Origin: Bacteroidales bacterium
Lineage (GTDB): Bacteria > Bacteroidota > Bacteroidia > Bacteroidales > UBA932
Length of the DNA: 34,942 bases
Assembly: GCA_017445015.1 (NCBI GenBank)
Contig: JAFSVL010000027.1
Location: 1-34,942, forward strand
Direction of reading: 5' to 3'
The notes below the pieces were generated by a model that was not told the DNA's origin, ran no database searches, and saw nothing but the letters and a program-made list of their open reading frames with translations. Positions 14,382-23,371 of this stretch are shown one piece after another (position 1 is the first letter of the stretch; each line of letters begins with the position of its first letter). The position numbers were made by a program, and so were the translations under genes.

Positions 14382-17300
14382 AAGAGTTGGGAAAGATAGA
14401 GCCGCGCTTCATCGGGGGTAAACCCCCTTGCAGCGGCATAAGATTCATACTGTGCGCGGGTGATACGGCGGATCTGAGGGTAGGAAGCTTCCGGATGCAG
14501 GATGACGAACCCGCAGACGGAGGCATCCGGAATCATCGCGCAACTTTCCGTCAGGGCGATCCCAAGTCCGGACGGCAGCTGCGCAAGGATATCGCGCTTG
14601 AGGGAATGGTCCGGGCAGGCAGCATAGCCCGCGGCGGGTTTAAGGACGCGGAAGCCCTCGGGCAGGGCGGGCTGAAGGCGGGCGTCCAGCCAGGCGGAAG
14701 CCGCTTCGGCCAGGGTGACTCGCACGCTGCGGCGCAGCATGGAATGGTAATCATCCCGGCAGGAAGGGCAGTTGCAGCCCTCTCCAGACAGGGAGTCGTG
14801 GACGACCAGGGCAAACAGGCCCAGCACTCCCCGGCCCGCGGAAGGCAGGAAGTCGATGAGACTTTCCCCGTCTCCGGCCTGGCGCAGAAAAGGCAGGATG
14901 AAAGCATCGCAGCGAAGAAGGTCTCCCTCCCGGACAACCTGGAAAAAGCGGCAGGCACAGCGCACGGACATGCCGCCGCTGCGGGAGAGTCCTTCCAGCA
15001 GGTCCTGCGCCTCCGCTGTCGTCTCCGGGGTGCATTTCCCGCCCCAGGCGGCCTGGAAATCCTTCCAGCTGAAAAGCGGGAGCAGTTCGTCCAAAGGAAT
15101 TTGCGTAAACGGGAGGTCCGGCGGCGGGGTACGGAGGAAGGAGGAAGGCGCGAAATCGCGCCGCCGCGGAAGCGGCGTTGCGGCGGCCTCGCGGAGGCGC
15201 CGCAGTTCCTCCTGCCGTTCCCACTGGGCACGCTCGAACTCTGCGGGATCCACCAGGTATTTCCCAGCCATCACGGCTCCGGAAGAAGCATCCGCCGAAT
15301 GGAAGACATGCTTGTAGAGGGGAGCCAGTTTCACGGCGGTATGCAGGTCCGACGTAGCGGCCCCTCCCACAAAAAGCGGAGTCTCCAGCCCCCGCCGGTC
15401 CATTTCCCGGCAGAGTTCTTCCATATGGTAGAGCGAAGGCGTAATCAGGCCGCTCACCCCGATCAGGACGGCATTTTTCTCCCGTGCCGCCTCAAGGATG
15501 GCTTCATTTTCCACCATCACCCCCAGGTCAGCCACATCGAACCCGTTGCATCTGAGAACGATGGCCGCGATATTTTTCCCGATGTCGTGGACGTCGCCTT
15601 TTACCGTGGCGAACACCGCCACGGGGCGCCTGACGGCGCCGCCTTCCTCTGAAGGCATAAAAGGCTCCAGCACCGCTACCGCTTCCTTCATCACCTGCGC
15701 GGACTTCAGGACCTGGGGAAGGAACATCTTCCCAGCTCCGAAACGCTCTCCGACGGCTTCCATCCCCCGCATCAGGGGACCTTCTATCACCGCTGCGGCA
15801 CCGCCGCACGGCTCGATACAGGCCTTTGCCAAAGCCTCCAGCCCTTCCGTCCGCCCCTGCAGCAAAGCCTCTTCCAACTGCTCCGGCAAGGGCTTCTCCG
15901 GTTCAGACTCCTGTACAGGCACGGCACTTGGCACGGCACCGGAGAGCAGATGTTCCGCCAGTGCGGAAAGACGCCCGGAAGCATCGGCACGCCGGCACAG
16001 AAGCACATCTTCAATCGCCTCGCGCAGTTCCGGATCCAGCGCCCCGTAAGGCGGCAGCGCCGCCGGATTGACGATCGCCATATCCAGCCCGGCACGCACC
16101 GCATGATACAGGAACACGGAATGCATCGCGCAGCGCAATGCATCATGGCCCCTGAAGGCAAACGAAAGATTCGATACGCCCGCCGAACAGCGTGCACCGG
16201 GCAGATTCGCCTTGATCCAGCGCACCGCCTCGATAAAATCCAGGGCATAACGGTCGTGTTCGGGGATCCCCGTTGCCACCGTCAGCACATTGACATCAAA
16301 AACAATATCGCTGGCGGGAATGCCCGCCCCGGTAAGCAGGCGGTAAGCCCGGCTGCAAATTTCGATTTTCCTTTTAAAGGAAGTCGCCTGGCCCCTTTCG
16401 TCGAAGGCCATCACCACCATGGCCGCCCCGTAAAGCCGGATTTCCCGGGCCTTCGCCAAAAACGCTTCCTCCCCGTCTTTCAGGCTGATGGAGTTCACGA
16501 TGCAGCGCCCCTGGGCACTTTCCAGTCCGGCAAGTACCGTTCCCCAGTCCGACGAATCTATCATCAGCGCAGCCTTCGCCGCCGCGGGTTCATTTTCCAG
16601 GCAACGGATAAACGCACGCATCGCGGAGGGGGCATCCAGCATCGGATCGTCCAGATTGATATCGATGACCGAAGCGCCGTCTTCCACCTCTTTAACGGCA
16701 ATGCCCAGCGCCGTATCCCAATCCCCCGCCGCCGCAAGACGGGCGAATTTGCGCGAGCCGGCGACATTCGTCCGTTCGCCGATGAGCAGCAACATTCCTC
16801 CGACCTTGCAGGGCTCCAGGCCGCTTAGTTTCAGCGTATTGCGAACTTCAGGCAGTTTTCGCGGCTTTAGGTCCGGCAGCGCGGCGATATGCTCCGGACC
16901 GGTTCCGCAGCAGCCGCCGGCGATATTTACCAGACCGTCGAAGGCTCGCATCTGTTCCGCCATCATTGCCGGGGTCTGCGTATAATTTCCGAAGGCGTCC
17001 GGCAGCCCCGCATTGGGATAGCAGATCACCGGCACTTCGCAATACCGGTCGAGTTCCCGCAGGAGAGGCAGCAGTCCCCCGGCACCGAAAGAACAGTTCA
17101 GACCGAACGCCGTCAGGCCGAAAGGGAGGACGGCATCATAAAAGGCCTCCAACGACTGCCCCGTAAGCAGCCTGCCCCCTTCTCCCGGCGATACCGACAC
17201 GATGACCGGGAAATCCGCATCGACGGTGCGGATGGCACTGAGCGCCGCTTTCGCATTCAGCGCATCGAAGCAGGTCTCAAGGAGCAGCAGGTCCGCACCG

Positions 17301-17725
17301 CCGCGAAGCAGCGCTTCCGCCTGTGCGCGGAACGCCGAGCGCATCTGCGCAAAACTCAGAGGATGCGAAAGGTCCTTGGAAAGTGCGAGCGATTGCGAGG
17401 TCGGTCCCATGCTGCCGGCGACCCAGACCTTGCGCGGAGCGGCATCGGCGGCATTCCGGGCCAGTCTCGCCGCGGCTTCCGCCATCGCCGGAGCCTCCTG
17501 TGCATAACCGTATTCCTGCTGGGAAATGGCGTTCGCACCGAAACTGTTGGAGGAAAGGATATCGGCCCCCGCATCGACGTATGCACGGTGGATGCCCAGA
17601 ATCGCCTCCGGAGCCGTCAGGTTCAGGAGTTCATTGTCCCCCTGCAGCCCCAGCTTCTGGATCTGCGTACCCATCGCCCCGTCCAGGCGGAGAAAGCTGT
17701 CCGCTATCGAATCGCTAAGCCTCAT
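14378..17725 (-). CDS. metH: Cobalamin-dependent methionine synthase
   Basis: A 1115-residue four-module MetH. The homocysteine-binding domain shows the zinc ligands Cys211 (GLNCSFG) and Cys272-Cys273 (GGCCGTG). The methyl-THF (pterin) domain shows IGERTNVAGSRKF. The cobalamin domain shows the base-off ligand motif GDVHDIGKNI. A C-terminal reactivation region contains AAGYAACPDHS, related to the SAM-binding motif. It transfers the methyl group of 5-methyl-THF through methylcobalamin to homocysteine. It is somewhat shorter than the E. coli enzyme, mostly in the reactivation domain. The first 11 bp overlap the 3' end of the upstream DUF1295 gene, and the stop overlaps metF. No cobalamin or SAM riboswitch was recognised upstream of the operon. 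Confidence 0.95.
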   Translation of the reverse strand: MRLSDSIADSFLRLDGAMGTQIQKLGLQGDNELLNLTAPEAILGIHRAYVDAGADILSSNSFGANAISQQEYGYAQEAPAMAEAAARLARNAADAAPRKVWVAGSMGPTSQSLALSKDLSHPLSFAQMRSAFRAQAEALLRGGADLLLLETCFDALNAKAALSAIRTVDADFPVIVSVSPGEGGRLLTGQSLEAFYDAVLPFGLTAFGLNCSFGAGGLLPLLRELDRYCEVPVICYPNAGLPDAFGNYTQTPAMMAEQMRAFDGLVNIAGGCCGTGPEHIAALPDLKPRKLPEVRNTLKLSGLEPCKVGGMLLLIGERTNVAGSRKFARLAAAGDWDTALGIAVKEVEDGASVIDINLDDPMLDAPSAMRAFIRCLENEPAAAKAALMIDSSDWGTVLAGLESAQGRCIVNSISLKDGEEAFLAKAREIRLYGAAMVVMAFDERGQATSFKRKIEICSRAYRLLTGAGIPASDIVFDVNVLTVATGIPEHDRYALDFIEAVRWIKANLPGARCSAGVSNLSFAFRGHDALRCAMHSVFLYHAVRAGLDMAIVNPAALPPYGALDPELREAIEDVLLCRRADASGRLSALAEHLLSGAVPSAVPVQESEPEKPLPEQLEEALLQGRTEGLEALAKACIEPCGGAAAVIEGPLMRGMEAVGERFGAGKMFLPQVLKSAQVMKEAVAVLEPFMPSEEGGAVRRPVAVFATVKGDVHDIGKNIAAIVLRCNGFDVADLGVMVENEAILEAAREKNAVLIGVSGLITPSLYHMEELCREMDRRGLETPLFVGGAATSDLHTAVKLAPLYKHVFHSADASSGAVMAGKYLVDPAEFERAQWERQEELRRLREAAATPLPRRRDFAPSSFLRTPPPDLPFTQIPLDELLPLFSWKDFQAAWGGKCTPETTAEAQDLLEGLSRSGGMSVRCACRFFQVVREGDLLRCDAFILPFLRQAGDGESLIDFLPSAGRGVLGLFALVVHDSLSGEGCNCPSCRDDYHSMLRRSVRVTLAEAASAWLDARLQPALPEGFRVLKPAAGYAACPDHSLKRDILAQLPSGLGIALTESCAMIPDASVCGFVILHPEASYPQIRRITRAQYESYAAARGFTPDEARLYLSQLL

Positions 17726-18662
17726 ATTTCTTTCCCGGGAAGAACCGGGGAACGCTTCTGCAATACTTATCGTACTCCGGATACTTTCCGCCGCTGATTT
17801 CCTCGGCGAGCGAGGAACTTCCCTGGAAAAGGACCAGGATCAGCAGCGCACCGATGACGCTCCAGTTCAATATGCCGATTCCTGCGCCGATGGAGAAAAG
17901 ATAGAAACATACCCAGATGGACTGCTCCGCAAAATAGTTGGGATGTCGGCTGCGCCCCCAGAGTCCCGTGGTATTGAAGCCCTTGTCGTAGGGGGCGGGC
18001 AGTTCATCCAGCGTTTTTCCGGACTTGAGCATGGCCCACTTTACAGACTGGAATTTCCACTGCTGTACATCTGCTACGGTCTCATAAAGGATAAAAAACA
18101 GCATCAGGGCCGCAGCGATTCCGTCCACCGGGCCGAAGGGGATATCGGACCGCATGGCCACCAGGGCCGGGAATGTCGTCATCAGCACCAGTGCATTCTG
18201 GTAGATGGAAATGAAAAACAGGTCAAAAAGTGCCCAGGTCCAGCGCCTTTTGAATGCGGTTCCGGAACGCAGGACCGACCAGCGGTAGTCCTCTTCGCCT
18301 TCCCAGAATTTCAGCCGGTACGCCCCTTTCAGGCCGAAGTTGACGGTCAGCCTTATCCCCCACATCGTGGCCAGGACGGCCATGACCACCAGCCGGACAT
18401 TCATCCCGCCTTTGGCGGCGATCACCCAGGTATAGGCAATGGGCAGCAGGCTCCAGAGCTTGTCCATCTGTGAATTATTGCCTGTCGCCTCCCCCACGAT
18501 GAAGCAGAACGCCGCACTGCACGCGGCGATGACGCCCAAGATTTTAAGCGTTTCCCATTGCGTCGGGTCCAGTTCAGGGCCGACCGTAAAATATAAAATC
18601 GGACACACCACGACGGACAATACGAGCAGCGTGCCGATCAGGGGGATATTCATCTTTTTCAT
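17715..18662 (-). CDS. DUF1295 membrane protein (steroid 5-alpha-reductase-like fold)
   Basis: A 315-residue integral membrane protein with about eight hydrophobic segments. The C-terminal region GLWGRSRHPNYFAEQSIW is the hallmark of DUF1295 and related steroid-reductase or isoprenylcysteine-methyltransferase-like families. It ends in the basic RSVPRFFPGKKYEA. The physiological reaction of the bacterial members is not established to my knowledge. It is the first gene of the overlapping set DUF1295-metH-metF-msrA, sharing 11 bp with metH, and has its own -7 promoter element upstream. A direct role in methionine metabolism is not evident; the overlap may only reflect expression coupling. Confidence 0.82.
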   Translation of the reverse strand: MKKMNIPLIGTLLVLSVVVCPILYFTVGPELDPTQWETLKILGVIAACSAAFCFIVGEATGNNSQMDKLWSLLPIAYTWVIAAKGGMNVRLVVMAVLATMWGIRLTVNFGLKGAYRLKFWEGEEDYRWSVLRSGTAFKRRWTWALFDLFFISIYQNALVLMTTFPALVAMRSDIPFGPVDGIAAALMLFFILYETVADVQQWKFQSVKWAMLKSGKTLDELPAPYDKGFNTTGLWGRSRHPNYFAEQSIWVCFYLFSIGAGIGILNWSVIGALLILVLFQGSSSLAEEISGGKYPEYDKYCRSVPRFFPGKKYEA

Positions 18663-18683
18663 AACCGTATTTTTGATAACCTA

Positions 18684-18691
18684 CAAAAATA
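18684..18691 (-). promoter_or_regulatory. Candidate -7 element of the DUF1295-metH-metF operon
   Basis: The minus-strand TATTTTTG matches TAnnTTTG and lies about 21 bp upstream of the DUF1295 ATG. The leader is too short to hold a SAM or cobalamin riboswitch. Confidence 0.45.
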
Positions 18692-18720
18692 CGATTTTTT
18701 CCGTCATTTCCTCAGCCGGC

Positions 18721-18753
18721 AAATAAAAAGAGCCGTTCACAGGGAGCGGCTCT
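18721..18753 (-). terminator. Rho-independent terminator of the DUF308 gene
   Basis: On the minus strand a 7-bp stem AGAGCCG/CGGCTCT (18753-18747 with 18735-18729) with an 11-nt loop is followed by a T-rich run (18728-18721). It begins about 22 bp after the stop codon of the DUF308 gene. Confidence 0.8.
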
Positions 18754-18775
18754 AAAACGAATGTGCATTTGTCTC

Positions 18776-19333
18776 TTACAGATTCAAGACCTGCTTCACC
18801 TGTTTCTCGAAACGGTTCACACCGGACAGGGCGACCAGATATCCCAGACCGATCAGGCAGATGGCGATGCCGATGAACGTAGAAAGCGTCACTGCGGAAA
18901 CATCCGGATTTCGGAGGCCGTAGATACCAAGAACAATACCGGCGATACCCAGAAGCAGGATGCACCACCAGCCGGAAAACCCGACCTTCTTGTAATCAAA
19001 ACTCTCGATGGTAATCACCACGCTCTCCACCAATACCCAGAGGACGAAAATCACCGGTAGGGAAACGGCAAGGAAAAGATTGTTTGCCAGAAAGATGCAG
19101 CCGACGATGATTTGCAGCAGGGCACTGAGCATACGGCTTCCGCTATTGGGCAGGAAAGCCTGGGTACGGAAAGTGAAAATCAACTTGGAGAAACCGGAAA
19201 TGAGCGTAAAGACACCGATCATCCAAGCGGTAGCAAAAAGCGTTGCGGCGGGTTTGCAGATGCACATCACGCCAAGGGCCACGAGAAGGATTCCCGAAAT
19301 GGCCAGCCAGATTTTAGAACTTGATTTCATCAT
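18776..19333 (-). CDS. DUF308 / HdeD-like membrane protein
   Basis: A 185-residue protein made of six predicted membrane segments in three pairs. The recurring G-I-x-L-x-x-x-G pattern (ISGILLVALGV, LLLGIAGIVLGIYGL) is typical of DUF308/HdeD proteins. In E. coli the family is linked to acid resistance; a role here is not known. It is monocistronic, with a well-formed TTG-N20-TAAATTTG promoter upstream and a terminator downstream. It starts with two consecutive ATG codons, and either may be used. Confidence 0.85.
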   Translation of the reverse strand: MMKSSSKIWLAISGILLVALGVMCICKPAATLFATAWMIGVFTLISGFSKLIFTFRTQAFLPNSGSRMLSALLQIIVGCIFLANNLFLAVSLPVIFVLWVLVESVVITIESFDYKKVGFSGWWCILLLGIAGIVLGIYGLRNPDVSAVTLSTFIGIAICLIGLGYLVALSGVNRFEKQVKQVLNL

Positions 19334-19352
19334 AAACAGCTTATTAACTCCG

Positions 19353-19383
19353 CAAATTTAGTCATTTCCCTATTTTGTTGCAA
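19353..19383 (-). promoter_or_regulatory. Bacteroidota-type promoter of the DUF308 gene
   Basis: Minus strand: TTG (19383-19381), a 20-bp spacer, then TAAATTTG (19360-19353), matching the Bacteroidota -33/-7 pattern. It lies about 19 bp upstream of the ATG. Confidence 0.7.
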
Positions 19384-19464
19384 CAATTCTGAAAAAATGC
19401 CCGGTAGTATTCTCTAAGAGGTACCGCTGCCGGAATATACGCCCACCGGCGGCGGAAAAGCTGA

Positions 19465-19526
19465 GCGGAAGTTGCCCCTGAGGCGACTAAGCTCCTGCGT
19501 AGTAGGAGCTGAAGGGGCACTTCCGC
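19465..19526. repeat. 62-bp palindromic element upstream of hrpB
   Basis: GCGGAAGT (19465-19472) pairs with ACTTCCGC (19519-19526), and GCCCCT pairs with AGGGGC after one unpaired base. An inner hairpin AGCTCCT-N7-AGGAGCT (19490-19510) is enclosed. It ends exactly at the hrpB -33 element, in the gap between two divergent promoters. The design resembles the element at 2262-2382, though the sequence differs. Confidence 0.65.
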
Positions 19527-19556
19527 TTGCAATTTGCGGGAAAAGCCGTAAATTTG
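19527..19556 (+). promoter_or_regulatory. Bacteroidota-type promoter of hrpB
   Basis: TTG (19527-19529), a 19-bp spacer, then TAAATTTG (19549-19556). It places the transcript start a few bases later and supports the ATG at 19578 as the start codon, rather than the in-frame TTG at 19527, which is part of the promoter itself. Confidence 0.7.
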
Positions 19557-19577
19557 AAAATCACAGGAGATGAACAG

Positions 19578-22052
19578 ATGAAACGACTGGCCGCGGAATT
19601 GGAACGTGCCTTGCGGGAAAAGGGGGCGGCGGTGGTCTGTGCGCCGCCAGGCGCCGGAAAGTCCACCCTGCTGCCCCTGGCCCTTATCGGCGCCGGACCG
19701 CTTACGAACGCCCCCTCCCGGGCAGCACAGAACCCCGAAACAGGTCAACGCCCTTACGGCCGCATCCTGATGCTGGAACCCCGGCGCATCGCCGCGCGGC
19801 AAATCGCCCACAGGATGGCGTGGCTGCTCGGAGAAAGTCCCGGGGAGCGCGTCGGTTACCGCATGCGTTTCGAAAGCCGCGTATCGGCCAAAACACAGAT
19901 AGAAGTCGTTACGGAAGGAATTCTGACGCGGATGCTTTCAGACGATCCGGGGCTGGAAGGCATCTCGACGGTCATCTTCGATGAAATCCACGAAAGGAGC
20001 CTGAACGCCGACGTCGCCCTGGCCCTGACACGCGCCTCCAAAGCCCTTCTGCGGCCGGATCTGCGCATCGTCCTGATGTCCGCCACCCTCGACACCGAAG
20101 CCCTCTGCAAGACGCTCGATGCGCCGCTGGTCGCAGGCGAAGGGCGTATATACCCCGTCGAATTGCACTACAGTCAGTTCGATCCGCGGATGGACAGCCT
20201 AGAAGAAGAAGTCGCCAAAAAGGTGAGAGAAGCGCTCCGTTCATCAGAAGGAGACCTTCTTGCCTTCCTTCCGGGAGAGCGGTCGATCAGACGCTGCGCC
20301 GCCCTGCTGGGCAGCCTGCCGGAGTCCGTCCGCGTCCTGCCGCTCTACGGCATGCTCCCCTTCCAGGCGCAGCAGGAAGCCATAGCCCCCTCCGCTCCGG
20401 GCAGCCGGAAAGTCGTTCTCGCCACTCCCGTAGCCGAAACCTCGCTCACCATCGAAGGCGTACGCACCGTCATTGATTCAGGGCTCTGCCGCCGGCCGGT
20501 CTTCGATGAGCGAAGCGCCCTGAGCCGCCTGGAGACGGTCCGGATCAGCGCCGATATGGCCGAGCAACGCTGCGGACGCGCGGGCCGGACCGCCAGCGGA
20601 ACCTGCCACCGGCTCTGGTCCAAGGCCAGCCAGGAACGGCTGGCCCCAACCCGCCAGCCCGAAATCCTTGAGGCGGACCTGACGGGAACGGTGCTGGACA
20701 TCGCCGCCTGGGGCGAATCTCAGCCGGATCGCCTGTCCTGGCTGACACCCCCTCCGCCGGAACGCATCGCCGCCGCAAAAAAACTGCTTGTCGCGCTGGG
20801 CGCCATAGACGGGAAAGGGAACATTACCCGCCACGGCAAAGCGATGACCGCGCTCCCCTGCCATCCCCGCATCGCCAATATGATATTGCGGGCGGAAACG
20901 CCCGAGAACAAATCGCTTGCCACTGATATCGCCGCCCTGCTGGAGGACCGGGATCCTATGCCCCAGTGCAGCGAAGCGGGCATTGACCTGCGCCTTCAGG
21001 GACTGCGCCGCGCCCGAAGGCAGAAGGGCGAAGGCGGCGCCTGGGCTACGCTCATCCGCAGCGCGCAGCAATACCGCAGCATCGCCGGGGCAAAAGAGGA
21101 CAACGGCGGCGTCGATCCCTTCGAATGCGGGAGCCTGCTCTGCGCGGCCTACCCCGAACGCATCGGCAAAAGGATGGAAGATGGGCACGGAAAATTCCTG
21201 CTCGCTTCCGAAGGCAGCGCAAGCGTGGACAGCGCGGACCCGCTTGCATCGGCGGACTGGATCGTAGCGGCCAGCCTCAATGCGGCAAAAGGAAGCACAG
21301 GACGCATTTTTCTCGCCGCTCCGGTCGATAAGGAAGACCTCCGTGCGATGGCCCGGCAACGGGACTGCATCGGCTGGAACCATAGGGTCGGGGCAGTGAA
21401 CGCACGGCGGGAATGGCGCATCGGCCACCTGCTGATCGAGCAGCAGCCCCTTTCCGACGTTCCCCGAGAACGCCTGCTGGAAGCCCTTTACGAAGCCGCA
21501 CGCAAGGAAGGCCGCTCGCTTTTCGATTTTTCGGACGAAGTGACGCAACTTCAGCGCCGCATCGGCACACTCGCCGCCTGGCATCCGGAGCTGGAACTGC
21601 CTCCCGTCGATACGGATGCCCTGCTCGCCTGCCCCGAAAAGTGGCTTCCCGCCCTGGCGCCGCCTATGCTGAATATTCCCTCCCTGAAAAAGACCGACCT
21701 CTGCGCCGCCATTCTCAGCCTGCTGGATTATAAACAGATGCAGGCGCTTGACCGCCTGGTCCCCAGCCATATTTCCCTGCCCGGCGGCAGACGGATCAGG
21801 CTGGAATACCGACAGGGAGCCGAAGCCCCCGTCCTGCGGGTTCGCTTACAGGAGTGCTTCGGCCTGCTCGATACCCCTACGGTGGACGACGGCAGGAAAA
21901 AAGTGCTGATGGAACTGCTCTCGCCGGGCTACAAACCCGTCCAGTTGACAACCGACCTGCGGAGTTTCTGGAGCGGGACCTATTTCGAAGTACGCGCGGA
22001 ACTGCGCCGCCGCTATCCCAAGCATTCCTGGCCGGAGAATCCGACGGATTAA
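19578..22052 (+). CDS. hrpB: DEAH-box ATP-dependent helicase HrpB
   Basis: An 824-residue superfamily-2 helicase. Motif I (APPGAGKST) lies at about residues 22-30, the DEAH-type motif II as FDEIHERS, motif III as LMSATLD and motif VI as QRCGRAGRTASG. The C-terminal part matches the HrpB-specific extension with a WHPELELPPVDTDALL segment and a terminal PTD...LRSFWSGTYFEVRAELRRRYPKHSWPE pattern. HrpB is a predicted RNA helicase whose substrate is poorly known. The start at 19578 (MKRLAAELE) was chosen because the promoter overlaps the longer open frame. The last 4 bp overlap the end of the convergent lipoprotein gene. Confidence 0.93.
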   Translation: MKRLAAELERALREKGAAVVCAPPGAGKSTLLPLALIGAGPLTNAPSRAAQNPETGQRPYGRILMLEPRRIAARQIAHRMAWLLGESPGERVGYRMRFESRVSAKTQIEVVTEGILTRMLSDDPGLEGISTVIFDEIHERSLNADVALALTRASKALLRPDLRIVLMSATLDTEALCKTLDAPLVAGEGRIYPVELHYSQFDPRMDSLEEEVAKKVREALRSSEGDLLAFLPGERSIRRCAALLGSLPESVRVLPLYGMLPFQAQQEAIAPSAPGSRKVVLATPVAETSLTIEGVRTVIDSGLCRRPVFDERSALSRLETVRISADMAEQRCGRAGRTASGTCHRLWSKASQERLAPTRQPEILEADLTGTVLDIAAWGESQPDRLSWLTPPPPERIAAAKKLLVALGAIDGKGNITRHGKAMTALPCHPRIANMILRAETPENKSLATDIAALLEDRDPMPQCSEAGIDLRLQGLRRARRQKGEGGAWATLIRSAQQYRSIAGAKEDNGGVDPFECGSLLCAAYPERIGKRMEDGHGKFLLASEGSASVDSADPLASADWIVAASLNAAKGSTGRIFLAAPVDKEDLRAMARQRDCIGWNHRVGAVNARREWRIGHLLIEQQPLSDVPRERLLEALYEAARKEGRSLFDFSDEVTQLQRRIGTLAAWHPELELPPVDTDALLACPEKWLPALAPPMLNIPSLKKTDLCAAILSLLDYKQMQALDRLVPSHISLPGGRRIRLEYRQGAEAPVLRVRLQECFGLLDTPTVDDGRKKVLMELLSPGYKPVQLTTDLRSFWSGTYFEVRAELRRRYPKHSWPENPTD

Positions 22053-22498
22053 TCCGTCTCGTGCCAGAACTTCAGTTTCAACTGCTTGCTGCCGTTCTTC
22101 AATGTAGCCTTGTCGCCGTTATCCGTAACGGTAATGCTCCAAGTACCGTTCAGGGCTTTGTAGTCGCTGTCCATTACTATGGTGGCACCGCTACTGCTCC
22201 AGGTCAGTTTCCCGTTCTGGAAGGTATAGATACCCAGTTTATCCTGCTTTCCGGAATATTTATTACCGCTGATCTGTACCTGACAGTCCACGGTTTTACC
22301 GACCTTCTGGCTGCCGAATTTGGATTCCGCGATAATGAAGGCGGTGAAGGCCTTCTCCGCATCGGCATCTCCAAGGGTGCAGGCCCCGTCTTTGCTGTAC
22401 GAGAAACCCTTGATGGTCGGGGAGAGCTTAATCGTAGTGTCGACATTACAGGCAAATAACAGCGGCATAGCAGCCAAAAGAATGAGAAGTTTTTTCAT
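22049..22498 (-). CDS. Small lipoprotein of unknown function
   Basis: A 149-residue protein with a lipoprotein signal peptide: MKKLL, a hydrophobic core, then a LLFAC lipobox with Cys17. The mature part is predicted beta-rich, with alternating polar and hydrophobic residues (TVDCQVQISGNKYSG, GTWSITVTDNGDKATL), suggesting a lipocalin-like or calycin-type sheet, though no family is recognised with confidence. It would be exported and anchored in the envelope. It converges on hrpB with a 4-bp overlap and is divergent from the next lipoprotein gene. Confidence 0.75.
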   Translation of the reverse strand: MKKLLILLAAMPLLFACNVDTTIKLSPTIKGFSYSKDGACTLGDADAEKAFTAFIIAESKFGSQKVGKTVDCQVQISGNKYSGKQDKLGIYTFQNGKLTWSSSGATIVMDSDYKALNGTWSITVTDNGDKATLKNGSKQLKLKFWHETD

Positions 22499-22585
22499 AA
22501 TAAATTAAGGTTTTTAAAGATGTCAGTGCGAATATAGCCGTAATTTTCGAGAACTTTTCCTTGATTTCCCCGTCCCGGCAAATCG

Positions 22586-22654
22586 TTACGAAAATGAGAA
22601 ACGGATTATCAGGAATGAGAATAGCTCCTCCCCGTCATCTATCTATTTTCGTAA
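22586..22654. repeat. 10-bp inverted repeat between divergent lipoprotein genes
   Basis: TTACGAAAAT (22586-22595) and ATTTTCGTAA (22645-22654) are perfect reverse complements separated by 49 bp, in the 168-bp region between the two divergent lipoprotein genes. The right arm overlaps a TATTTTCG that is one base from the -7 consensus. It could be a shared operator or a coincidence. Nothing else was seen in this gap. Confidence 0.3.
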
Positions 22655-22666
22655 AAAATATACAAG

Positions 22667-23338
22667 ATGAAACGCTTCACAATCCTTTTTGCAGCCTCCC
22701 TGCTGCTCTTTGCCTGTGCGAAAAAAGCACCTGTAGTCGATCCTGATGATGTAGAAGATGAAGTGACCGTTCCGGAAGGGGCCGTGGATTTGGGAATCGT
22801 CCTTTCCCGGCCTGACGGCACGACCTATCACGTTTTCTGGGCAGAGTGCAACGTGGGCGCTTCCAAACCGGAGGAATACGGAGACTTTTTCGCCTGGGGA
22901 GAGACGGAGACCAAGTCTTCCTTCACTCCTGCGAATTATAAATGGAAATCGGGATACCCGAATGCGGAACTGGCAGCAGAGGACGATGCGGCCTATGTGA
23001 ATATGGGGCCGCAATGGCGAACTCCTTCCAAGGAGCAGATGAACGCCCTCAGGATGGAATGCCGCTGGGAAAAAGGAAGCCTTAACGGCGTTGCCGGGTA
23101 TTATGTAATCGGTAAGAATGACAATAAAATCTTCCTTCCCTTTGCAGGCTATATGTACCATTCCCAAAATCAGGGCGTCGTGACTTCCGGGAATTTTTGG
23201 TCCCGTTCCAGGAACAGTGAGGAAGGTTCCAATATTTATTATATGGGGATTGATAATGAGCACAGCGTCACCGAGTTCACCAATCATACTGCTCCCCAGA
23301 ACGGATGTTCCGTCCGCGCCGTTTATAATAATGAATAG
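22667..23338 (+). CDS. Lipoprotein with Fib_succ_major paralogous domain
   Basis: A 223-residue lipoprotein with signal peptide MKRFTILFAASLLLFAC (lipobox Cys17). The body fits the Fibrobacter succinogenes major paralogous domain: an EYGDFFAWGETETKSSFT segment, WRTPSKEQMNAL, NDNKIFLPFAGY and a C-terminal CSVRAVYNN. This domain is common in surface proteins of Bacteroidota and Fibrobacteres; its function is not established. A TATTTTCG, one base from TAnnTTTG, lies about 16 bp upstream of the ATG. The kelch-AraC regulator starts 33 bp downstream on the same strand with its own promoter element. Confidence 0.8.
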   Translation: MKRFTILFAASLLLFACAKKAPVVDPDDVEDEVTVPEGAVDLGIVLSRPDGTTYHVFWAECNVGASKPEEYGDFFAWGETETKSSFTPANYKWKSGYPNAELAAEDDAAYVNMGPQWRTPSKEQMNALRMECRWEKGSLNGVAGYYVIGKNDNKIFLPFAGYMYHSQNQGVVTSGNFWSRSRNSEEGSNIYYMGIDNEHSVTEFTNHTAPQNGCSVRAVYNNE

Positions 23339-23357
23339 GACTTTCTGAAAAAAGGTC

Positions 23358-23365
23358 TAAATTTG
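23358..23365 (+). promoter_or_regulatory. Candidate -7 element of the kelch-AraC gene
   Basis: TAAATTTG matches TAnnTTTG exactly and ends 6 bp before the ATG at 23372, implying a near-leaderless transcript. Confidence 0.55.
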
Positions 23366-23371
23366 CGGATA

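Noticed and set aside
18663-18720. SAM or cobalamin riboswitch ahead of the metH operon
   Set aside because: The leader is under about 60 nt and shows no aptamer motifs.
20478-21770. 430-codon minus-strand frame inside hrpB
   Set aside because: Antisense to conserved helicase motifs; no recognisable domain.
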